DNA of 39,262 nt from Chromatiales bacterium (GTDB lineage: Bacteria > Pseudomonadota > Gammaproteobacteria > Thiohalomonadales > Thiohalomonadaceae), in NCBI GenBank assembly GCA_003251535.1, contig QKFD01000083.1:1-39262 (forward strand), written 5' to 3'. The number at the start of each line of letters is the position of its first letter. Position 1 is the first letter of the stretch. Shown piece by piece: positions 32,954-39,262 of this stretch. The position numbers and the translations under genes were made by a program. The notes under the pieces were generated by a model. It was not told where the DNA came from. It saw only the letters and a list, made by a program, of their open reading frames with translations, and did not search any database.

Positions 32954-34105
32954 TCATAGGCAGAAGCGGCGGATCAGGGCGCTGAGCAGCTCCACCGTGG
33001 GGTCGAGGCGATCGAGGGCCAGAAACTCATCCGGCTGGTGGGCCTGGGCGATATCCCCCGGTCCGAGGATGAGCGTCTCCATGCCCAACTCGGTGAAAAA
33101 GGGCCCTTCGGTGCAGAAGGCGACCGTCTCCGGGCGGTAGCCGGTCAACCCCTCGGCGGCCCGCACCAGCTCCGCCTCCTGTGGGGTGGCCATGGGTGGG
33201 GCACCAAAGAACAGCGGCCGGATCTCCAGGGTCAGGCCGCGGCGCTGGGCCACTGGGGCGAGTTGCTCCTCCAGTTCGCGGCGCATGGCGTCCGGGTCCA
33301 TGCCGGGCATCAGCCGTAGGTCGATATGCAGTTCACACTCACCGCAGATGCGGTTGGGGTTGTCGCCGCCGTGGATGTGGCCGAGGTTGAGGGTGGGGTA
33401 GGGCACCTTGAACGCCTCGTCGCGATAGCGCAGCCGCAGCGCCTCGCGCCAGGCGATGAGCTGGCCCATCACCTCATACATCCCATCCAGGGCGTTACGG
33501 CCGAGGCCGGGATCGGAGGAGTGGCCGGAGTGGCCGATCAGGTGGATCGCCTCCATCAAGATCCCCTTATGGGCGTTGACCGGCCGCAGCCCGGTGGGCT
33601 CTCCCACCACGGCGTAGCGCCCGCGCGGTCTACCCAGCTCCACCAGCGCCTTGGCCCCGTCCATACTGCTCTCCTCGTCGGCGGTGGCCACCAGGATGAG
33701 CGGTGCCTTGAGCGGGCGGCCGACGAAGCGCCGGGCCGCCTCCAAGGCGAGGGCGAAGAACCCCTTCATATCGCAGATGCCGAGGCCGTAGAGGCGGTCA
33801 TCGGCGCGGGTGAGCTGGAAGGGGTCATGCTGCCAACGTCCCGCATCATAGGGGACCGTATCGGTGTGGCCCGCCAGCACCAGCCCACCCGGGCCGCTGC
33901 CGAGGGTGGCGATGAGGTTGGCCTTCTCCGGTTGCTGCATCACCGGCAGCACCTCAACGTTGAAGCCAAGCTCCTCGCACCACTGCGCCAGGAGGTCGAT
34001 CACCTCCCGATTACCGTGGTCAAAGGCGGGGGAGACGGAACTCATGGAGGGGGCAGCGATCAGGCCGGCCAACATCTCCAGTAAGGGGGGGGTTTTGGCG
34101 TCCAT
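32954..34105 (-). CDS. argE: Acetylornithine deacetylase
   Basis: The protein is 383 residues from the ATG at 34105 (MDAKTPPLLEMLAGL); a longer frame upstream runs into the divergent gene's region and is not protein-like. It is an M20 metallopeptidase-family enzyme with LAGHTDTVP (metal ligand His and catalytic Asp), GICDMKGFFAL, ATADEESSMDG (catalytic Glu and metal ligand) and the C-terminal DIAQAHQPDEFL (last metal His). The last feature and length fit ArgE rather than DapE. It removes acetate from N-acetylornithine, while ArgA, next door, adds it in the first step. Confidence 0.93.
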   Translation of the reverse strand: MDAKTPPLLEMLAGLIAAPSMSSVSPAFDHGNREVIDLLAQWCEELGFNVEVLPVMQQPEKANLIATLGSGPGGLVLAGHTDTVPYDAGRWQHDPFQLTRADDRLYGLGICDMKGFFALALEAARRFVGRPLKAPLILVATADEESSMDGAKALVELGRPRGRYAVVGEPTGLRPVNAHKGILMEAIHLIGHSGHSSDPGLGRNALDGMYEVMGQLIAWREALRLRYRDEAFKVPYPTLNLGHIHGGDNPNRICGECELHIDLRLMPGMDPDAMRRELEEQLAPVAQRRGLTLEIRPLFFGAPPMATPQEAELVRAAEGLTGYRPETVAFCTEGPFFTELGMETLILGPGDIAQAHQPDEFLALDRLDPTVELLSALIRRFCL

Positions 34106-34220
34106 GGCGGCGATTGTGGACCCTGTGGCTGACTGGCAGCAAGGGGCGTCGCCGCCCACAATTTTTTGCGCTGGCGGCATATGGTGGGCGCGCTGGGGGG
34201 ATGTTACAGTTTCCACCCAG

Positions 34221-34254
34221 CCCCACCGCTGGCACGTCCGTGCCGGCGGTGGGG
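34221..34254. repeat. 15-bp hairpin in the argE/GNAT divergent intergenic region
   Basis: The arms ccccaccgctggcac (34221-34235) and gtgccggcggtgggg (34240-34254) pair with one G-U wobble around a gtcc loop. It lies 45 nt before the GNAT-C39 start. It could be a leader stem-loop of that transcript or a cruciform/operator between the two divergent genes; no T tract follows. Confidence 0.55.
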
Positions 34255-34298
34255 CCAGTCGCTTGCGAACCCCCCCTCCCTCCCCGAGATCGCTCGCC

Positions 34299-35435
34299 AT
34301 GATCCGCCCCGCCTCCCTGGACGACCTTGATGCCCTCGTGGCCATCGAGCAGCGCAGCTTTGATTCCGATCGCCTCTCCCGCCGCAGCTTCCGCCACATG
34401 TTGACCCGCGGCCGCGCCATGACTTTGGTAGATGAACTGGCGGGGGTACTGCGTGGCTATGTGTTGGTGTTGTTTCATACCGGCACCTCCCTCGCCCGGC
34501 TCTACTCCATCGCCGTCGCCCCCGGGCTACGTGGCCAAGGGGTGGGGGAGGGGTTGGTGCGGGCGGCGGAGGCGGAGGTGTTGGCGCGGGAGTGTGTGGT
34601 GATGCGGCTGGAGATCCGGCTCGACAACGCCTCCAGCCAGGCGCTATTCCGTCGGCTCGGTTACCGCCAATTCGGCACCTACGCCGACTACTATGAAGAC
34701 CACATGGGGGCGCTACGCTTTGAGAAGCCGCTGGCGCCCCACCTGAGTCCCGATCTGGTCCAGGTGCCCTACTACCCGCAGACCCTCGATTTCACCTGCG
34801 GACCCGCCTCCCTGATGATGGCAATGGCGGCCCTAGAGCCGACCCTGCACCTCGACCGGCGGCTGGAGATCCGACTCTGGCGGGAGGCGACCACCGTCTT
34901 CATGACCTCCGGCCACGGTGGTTGTGGGCCCTACGGCCTCGCCCTCTCGGCCCACCAGCGCGGCTTCGGGGTGGAGCTGTTTGTCAATGATGACAGCCTG
35001 CTGTTCGGCAGTTCGGTGCGCAGCGAGGAGAAGAAGGAGGTGATGCGGGTGGTGCAGGAGGATTTCCTGGAGGAGCTGCAACAGACCGACATCCCCCTTC
35101 ACTACCAACCCCTCACCCTGGCAGAGGCGCAGGAGCGGTTTGAGGCGGGGGGGATCCCGGTGGTGCTGATCAGCTCCTATCGCATCTACCAGGAGAAGTT
35201 TCCCCATTGGGTGGTCATCACCGGCTTTGATGACCACTTTGTCTATCTCCATGACCCCTACATCGATACAGAAAAGGGCAAGACCGACACCGACTGCATG
35301 AGTATGCCTATCCTCCGAACCGAATTTGAGCGCATGGCCCGTTGGGGTAAGAGCGGCCTGCGCGCAGCACTCATCATTTCCCGCCGGCGGGAGGCGCCGG
35401 AGCCCAAAGCAGAGACCATAGAAGGGTATCGATGA
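34299..35435 (+). CDS. GNAT acetyltransferase fused to a peptidase C39-like domain
   Basis: The protein is 378 residues from the ATG at 34299; longer upstream frames are antiphase to argE. Residues 1-140 are a GNAT domain (IRPASLDDLDALVAIEQRSF, then LYSIAVAPGLRGQGVGEGL with the acetyl-CoA loop RGQGVG at 78-83). Residues 153-365 are a papain-like C39 domain: Cys167 in DFTCGPASLMMAM, His303 in FPHWVVITGF, and Asp319 in YLHDPYID. This fusion is found next to RimK-family ligases in many proteobacteria; its substrate is not established. The stop overlaps the RimK-family start by 4 nt. Confidence 0.9.
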   Translation: MIRPASLDDLDALVAIEQRSFDSDRLSRRSFRHMLTRGRAMTLVDELAGVLRGYVLVLFHTGTSLARLYSIAVAPGLRGQGVGEGLVRAAEAEVLARECVVMRLEIRLDNASSQALFRRLGYRQFGTYADYYEDHMGALRFEKPLAPHLSPDLVQVPYYPQTLDFTCGPASLMMAMAALEPTLHLDRRLEIRLWREATTVFMTSGHGGCGPYGLALSAHQRGFGVELFVNDDSLLFGSSVRSEEKKEVMRVVQEDFLEELQQTDIPLHYQPLTLAEAQERFEAGGIPVVLISSYRIYQEKFPHWVVITGFDDHFVYLHDPYIDTEKGKTDTDCMSMPILRTEFERMARWGKSGLRAALIISRRREAPEPKAETIEGYR

Positions 35436-36937
35436 CCACACAGCTCATTGTGGTGGAGGAGTTGGCCGATTGGCAGCGGCTTGGCCTGGACTCCCCGGTT
35501 GTCCACGTAGATGACTACCTCACCAGCAGCCAGTACTTCAACATGCGTGGCGTGCAGGTGATCAACCTCTGCCGCAGTTACCGCTACCTCAGTATCGGCT
35601 ACTACTGCTCGCTGTTGGCAGAGGCGCGCCGTCACCGGGTGATCCCCTCGGTGCGGAGCCAGCTCGATCTCTCTAGCAAGGCGATGTATAGCGTCGAGGC
35701 GGAGGATCTCGACGAGCTGATCCAGCGGAGCATGAAGAAACACCACCGTGGTGCCGCCCCGAGCGATGAGTTCGAGATGGCGGTCTTTTTTGGGCGTTGT
35801 CGCTATGAAGGGCTGGCCAGCCTGGCGCGGCAGATCTTTGAGTTCTTCCCGGTGCCGCTGCTCAAGGTGCGCTTTACTCGCACCACCGGCTGGCAGGTGG
35901 AGGAGATCCGCCCAATGGCACTCAACCGGCTGCGCAAAGAGGAGCGGGAGTTCTTCGTCGCCACCCTCGCCGACTACATCAAGAAGCCGTGGCGTTCGCC
36001 CCGCAGCCGCACCTATGCCCGCTATGACCTCGCCATCCTGCACGACCCGGAAGATCCCCTGCCGCCCTCCGATCCCAAGGCGCTGCAAAAGTTCATCAAG
36101 GCGGGGCGGGCCCTCGGCATGGATGTGGAGCTGATCACCCGCAAGGACTACCCGCGCCTGGCCGAGTACGACGCCCTCTTCATCCGTGATACCACCCGCA
36201 TCAACCACTACACCTACCGCTTCGCCAAGAAGGCGGAGAGCGAGGGGATGGTGGTGATCGACGACCCGCAATCGATCCTGCGCTGCACCAATAAGGTCTA
36301 CATGGCGGAGCTGTTGCGGGCCAACAAGATCCCGGCCCCCAAGACCGTCATCGTCGGCAAGCAGGACCTGGCGGCGGCGGAGCGGGCCATCGGTTTTCCG
36401 ATGGTGCTCAAGGTCCCGGACGGCTCCTTCTCCCAAGGGGTCTCCAAGGCGGAGAACAGCGAGCAGATGGCGCAGTTGGCGGCCAAGCTATTTGAGACCT
36501 CTGAACTCATCTTGGCGCAGGAGTTTGTCTACACCGCCTTTGACTGGCGCATCGGCATCCTCAACCGCAAGCCGTTCTACGTGGCCCAGTACTTCATGCC
36601 AAAACGCCACTGGCAGATCGTCAAATATGACGACAAAGGCAAGGCGACCCAAGGCACCTTCAAGACCTACCCGGTGGACCAGGCGCCCAAAGAGGTACTG
36701 GAGATGGCGCTCAAGGCGGCCAACCTCATCGGCGATGGCCTCTATGGGGTGGATGTCAAGCAGAACCAGCGCGGCGTCTTTGTCATCGAGATCAACGACA
36801 ACCCCTCCCTCGATGCCGGGGTCGAGGACGCCTACCTCAAGGATGACCTCTACCGCACGGTGATGGCCGAGTTCCTGCGACGGCTAGAGCTACGCCATGC
36901 CGAGCCGGGGCGGGGACGGGAGGGCGAGGGGCGCTAG
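35432..36937 (+). CDS. RimK-family ATP-grasp ligase with N-terminal RLAN-type domain
   Basis: The protein has 501 residues. The N-terminal part (1-185) starts TTQLIVVEELADWQRLGLD and includes VINLCRSYRYLSIGYYCSLLAEARRH, an RLAN-type segment found before ATP-grasp domains. The C-terminal ATP-grasp domain (about 220-490) has the lysine and glycine-rich loop VLKVPDGSFSQGVSKAEN (325-342), the acidic AQEFVYTAFDWRI, and the metal-binding VFVIEINDNPSLDAG (449-463). RimK itself adds glutamates to ribosomal protein S6, but this longer family acts with the GNAT-C39 partner, probably to join an amino acid to a peptide or protein of unknown identity. Confidence 0.92.
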   Translation: MTTQLIVVEELADWQRLGLDSPVVHVDDYLTSSQYFNMRGVQVINLCRSYRYLSIGYYCSLLAEARRHRVIPSVRSQLDLSSKAMYSVEAEDLDELIQRSMKKHHRGAAPSDEFEMAVFFGRCRYEGLASLARQIFEFFPVPLLKVRFTRTTGWQVEEIRPMALNRLRKEEREFFVATLADYIKKPWRSPRSRTYARYDLAILHDPEDPLPPSDPKALQKFIKAGRALGMDVELITRKDYPRLAEYDALFIRDTTRINHYTYRFAKKAESEGMVVIDDPQSILRCTNKVYMAELLRANKIPAPKTVIVGKQDLAAAERAIGFPMVLKVPDGSFSQGVSKAENSEQMAQLAAKLFETSELILAQEFVYTAFDWRIGILNRKPFYVAQYFMPKRHWQIVKYDDKGKATQGTFKTYPVDQAPKEVLEMALKAANLIGDGLYGVDVKQNQRGVFVIEINDNPSLDAGVEDAYLKDDLYRTVMAEFLRRLELRHAEPGRGREGEGR

Positions 36938-37027
36938 AGGCCCCTTCCCAGCGGCAACGGATTGCCTCAGCGCGCCGATTGACCGATCATGCAGCGCTTC
37001 CCGCGGCAGCAAACGGCGTCCCATACC

Positions 37028-38605
37028 ATGGCCCAAGATATCCACTCCGACCGGATCCTCATCCTTGACTTCGGCTCCCAGTACACCCAGCTCATCGCCC
37101 GCCGGGTGCGGGAGGCGGGGGTCTACTGCGAGATCCACCCCTGGGACATGGACGAGAGCTATCTCGACCAGTTCACCCCCAAGGGCATCATCCTCTCCGG
37201 TGGCCCGGAGACGGTGACCGCCGCCGACACCCCGCGTGCGCCGCAGCGGGTCTTTCAGCAGGGGGTGCCGATCCTCGGCATCTGTTATGGGATGCAGACC
37301 ATGGCCACCCAGCTGGGTGGCACGGTCCAGGCTGCCTCCCACCACGAGTATGGCTACGCCCAGGTGCGTGCCCACGGCCACACCCCGCTCCTCAACGAGA
37401 TCGAAGACCATACCAGCCCCGAGGGCTTTGGCCTGCTCGATGTCTGGATGAGCCACGGTGACCAGGTGGTCCAGCTGCCCGCAGGGTTCAAGCTGATGGC
37501 CAGCACCGAGAGCTGCCCCATCGCTGGCATGGCGGACGAGGCGCGCCGCTTCTATGGCGTGCAGTTCCATCCCGAGGTGACCCACACCCGCCAGGGGCAG
37601 CGCCTACTCGGCCGCTTCCTGCATGAGATCTGCGACTGCGCCGTCGCCTGGACCCCCGGCAACATCATCGAAGACGCCGTGCAGACCATCCGTCAGCAGG
37701 TGGGGGAGGACGAGGTACTACTCGGCCTCTCCGGGGGCGTTGACTCCTCCGTGGTGGCAGCGCTGCTACACAAGGCCATCGGCGAACAGCTCACCTGCGT
37801 CTTTGTTGACAACGGCCTCCTGCGCCACCAAGAGGGGGACCAGGTGATGACCACCTTCGCCCGCCACATGGGGGTCAAGGTGATCCGGGTCGATGCCGAG
37901 GAGCGCTTCCTCAGCGCCCTGGCTGGCGAGGCGGACCCGGAGCGCAAACGCAAGATCATCGGCAACCTCTTCGTCGAGGTGTTTGAAGAGGAGGCGGCCA
38001 AACTCAAAAACGCCCGTTGGCTGGCCCAGGGCACCATCTACCCCGACGTCATCGAGTCCGCCGGCAGCAAGACCGGCAAGGCCCACGTCATCAAGTCCCA
38101 CCACAACGTGGGAGGCCTGCCCGAGCGGATGAACCTCAAACTGCTGGAGCCACTGCGAGAGCTGTTTAAAGACGAGGTACGCAAGATCGGGGTTGAGCTG
38201 GGACTGCCATCGGAGATGGTCTACCGCCACCCCTTCCCCGGTCCCGGCCTCGGGGTGCGCATCCTCGGCGAGGTGAAAAAGGCGTATGCCGACATCCTGC
38301 GCCTAGCCGACCACATCTTCATCGAAGAGCTACGGCGTCACGACCTCTACGACCGCACCTCCCAGGCGTTCGCCGTCTTCCTGCCGGTCAAGTCAGTGGG
38401 CGTCACCGGCGATGGCCGCCGCTACGAATATGTGGTGGCCCTACGGGCCGTGGAGACCATCGACTTCATGACCGCCCGCTGGGCCCACCTGCCCTACGAC
38501 TTCCTAGAGCGGGTCTCCCGCCGCATCATCAACGAGGTGAGTGGGATCTCGCGGGTGACCTACGATATCTCTTCGAAACCGCCGGCGACGATTGAGTGGG
38601 AGTGA
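37028..38605 (+). CDS. guaA: GMP synthase (glutamine-hydrolysing)
   Basis: The protein is 525 residues from the ATG at 37028 ([16 protein letters not shown]), the same length as Escherichia coli GuaA; an earlier in-frame ATG at 36989 adds an unlikely 13 residues. The amidotransferase half has the catalytic Cys86 in LGICYGMQ and His/Glu in QFHPEVTHT; the ATP-pyrophosphatase half has [10 protein letters not shown] from about 234, and the C-terminal dimerisation domain ends in [10 protein letters not shown]. It converts XMP to GMP. guaB is not in the window; the RimK-family gene is upstream instead, and a good terminator follows. Confidence 0.97.
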   Translation: MAQDIHSDRILILDFGSQYTQLIARRVREAGVYCEIHPWDMDESYLDQFTPKGIILSGGPETVTAADTPRAPQRVFQQGVPILGICYGMQTMATQLGGTVQAASHHEYGYAQVRAHGHTPLLNEIEDHTSPEGFGLLDVWMSHGDQVVQLPAGFKLMASTESCPIAGMADEARRFYGVQFHPEVTHTRQGQRLLGRFLHEICDCAVAWTPGNIIEDAVQTIRQQVGEDEVLLGLSGGVDSSVVAALLHKAIGEQLTCVFVDNGLLRHQEGDQVMTTFARHMGVKVIRVDAEERFLSALAGEADPERKRKIIGNLFVEVFEEEAAKLKNARWLAQGTIYPDVIESAGSKTGKAHVIKSHHNVGGLPERMNLKLLEPLRELFKDEVRKIGVELGLPSEMVYRHPFPGPGLGVRILGEVKKAYADILRLADHIFIEELRRHDLYDRTSQAFAVFLPVKSVGVTGDGRRYEYVVALRAVETIDFMTARWAHLPYDFLERVSRRIINEVSGISRVTYDISSKPPATIEWE

Positions 38606-38641
38606 CCGGCGTTTGGCACCGAGTAGCACGAGAACACACCT

Positions 38642-38668
38642 AAGCCCGCGTCACTGCGGGCTTTTTTT
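38642..38668 (+). terminator. Rho-independent terminator of guaA
   Basis: aagcccgc (38642-38649) pairs with gcgggctt (38656-38663) around a 6-nt loop, and a run of seven T (38662-38668) follows. It lies 37 nt after the guaA stop. Confidence 0.9.
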
Positions 38669-38799
38669 GTGATTATGTCCGGCACTGGCCGGCAATCTTT
38701 GGCATCGCCAAGCACTGTTTTTTTGGGTGTGTCCCACCTATCCGACAGGGTTGTGGGGCTGAAGGGCCTGGGTTGGCTGACGCGGGTGACGCGCGGGTC

Positions 38800-38838
38800 G
38801 CGGGTGACGGACGCGGGTGACGGACGCGGGTGACGGAC
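38800..38838 (+). repeat. Three perfect tandem copies of a 13-bp unit
   Basis: The unit gcgggtgacggac occurs at 38800-38812, 38813-38825 and 38826-38838, with degenerate copies before it from about 38780. It is probably replication slippage in intergenic DNA. Confidence 0.85.
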
Positions 38839-38959
38839 ATCCATCGCTTTGGATTATTCAAACATGTCTGTCCGCCATGCAGCGCGGATAGGTGTGCCCA
38901 ATCAAGGCGTTGACCAAAAACCAAGCGAGTAAATACGGAAGCTACTCGGACACCCACTC

Positions 38960-38997
38960 AAAGCGCTTGCCAAAGTAGAAAGCGCTTGCCAAAGTAG
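38960..38997 (+). repeat. Perfect tandem duplication of a 19-bp unit
   Basis: The unit aaagcgcttgccaaagtag occurs at 38960-38978 and 38979-38997, upstream of the second transposase gene. Each unit contains the palindrome agcgct. Confidence 0.85.
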
Positions 38998-39048
38998 CGC
39001 ATATCTGTAAGCCTATACACCATCTCAATTCCATAGTCGGTGGAAACC

Positions 39049-39262
39049 ATGCCAAAGCCAAGGAAGGCACTGGTCAATCTAGAGGTGACCCCTTTCTACC
39101 ACTGCTCAGTTCGCTGCGTTCGCCGCGCCTTCCTCTGTGGCGAAGATACCGAAAGTGGCCGGAGTTTTGAGCATCGCCGCGGCTGGATACGGGAGCGGCT
39201 ACTCGAACTGGCCACCCTGTTTGCACTAGACATCTGTGCCTATGCCGTGATGTCCAACCACT
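39049..39262 (+). CDS. Y1-type (REP-associated/IS200-like) transposase, N-terminal part
   Basis: From the ATG at 39049 ([19 protein letters not shown]) the frame is open for 71 codons to the window end. It contains [35 protein letters not shown], and ends at [11 protein letters not shown], just reaching the first His of the HUH motif. This is the long-form transposase group distinct from the RAYT at 15911. The rest lies outside the window. Confidence 0.85.
   Translation, partial: MPKPRKALVNLEVTPFYHCSVRCVRRAFLCGEDTESGRSFEHRRGWIRERLLELATLFALDICAYAVMSNH

Larger units (their letters stand above)
38606..39048. other. Intergenic region with terminator and tandem repeats
   Basis: No gene is recognisable. 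The region holds the guaA terminator, two sets of short tandem repeats and an inverted pair of cctatccg-type segments (38736-38744 and 38884-38892), and ends at the second transposase gene. It resembles a REP- or MITE-rich insertion zone. Confidence 0.6.

Noticed and set aside
32954-34420. 488-residue version of ArgE
   Set aside because: The N-terminal 105 residues are antiphase to the divergent GNAT gene and not protein-like; the family start is at 34105.
33864-35435. 523-residue version of the GNAT-C39 protein
   Set aside because: The upstream extension runs opposite to argE and lacks any domain; MIRPASLDDL at 34299 is the normal GNAT start.
38780-38838. CRISPR-like array
   Set aside because: The units are 13 bp and directly adjacent without spacers, and no cas genes are near.

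Overview
The window is 39 kb of GC-rich DNA. It most likely comes from the chromosome of a gammaproteobacterium, plausibly a sulfur-metabolising Chromatiales-type organism. The housekeeping genes support this: full-length glnE, a one-piece bifunctional hldE with LPS heptosyl- and glycosyltransferases, ilvE next to a small CHCC zinc-finger gene, fused-type argA, and a TusA-like protein. No genus can be named from the sequence alone.

The notable locus is at the left, on the minus strand from about 7690 down to the window edge. It reads as a methanobactin-type operon. A 31-residue Cys-rich precursor (mbnA, 7539-7634), too short for routine ORF calling, has its own ribosome binding site and ends in a CCGSCC core. 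It is followed by mbnB (MNIO/DUF692 peptide-modifying enzyme), mbnC (partner), a MATE exporter (mbnM type), a TonB-dependent receptor (mbnT type), and a FecCD permease, ATPase and periplasmic binding protein; the last runs off the window. Most junctions overlap or nearly touch. The expected logic is: make the peptide, install oxazolone/thioamide copper ligands with MbnBC, export through MATE, recapture the metal-loaded product through TonB and a dedicated ABC importer. The core sequence and the siderophore/heme-style importer are the unusual parts.

From 7840 to 10862 (minus) lies a marR-emrA-emrB multidrug efflux operon with a clear promoter and an overlapping palindromic operator. From about 10.9 to 16.6 kb is a looser accessory region: a TetR regulator with an operator-like palindrome, a four-helix membrane protein, a peroxiredoxin-like gene broken by a single in-frame amber codon, a TusA-like sulfur carrier, an EthD-domain protein, a long gene-poor stretch with a strong terminator, a small exported Pro-rich protein and a REP-associated tyrosine transposase (RAYT).

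From 16.7 to 29.2 kb (plus) are glnE, ilvE, a CHCC zinc-finger gene, an O-antigen ligase-like gene, hldE, an FAD oxidoreductase, an aldo/keto reductase, waaF and two further glycosyltransferases. Most overlap, forming an LPS core/heptose operon, followed by a spermidine-synthase-like gene. From 29.3 to 34.1 kb (minus) are a DUF502 membrane protein, a response regulator, dam, argA and argE. From 34.3 kb (plus) are a GNAT-peptidase C39 fusion overlapping a RimK-family ATP-grasp ligase, then guaA with a good terminator. The right edge holds short tandem repeats and the start of a second Y1-type transposase gene. No tRNA, rRNA or CRISPR array was seen.
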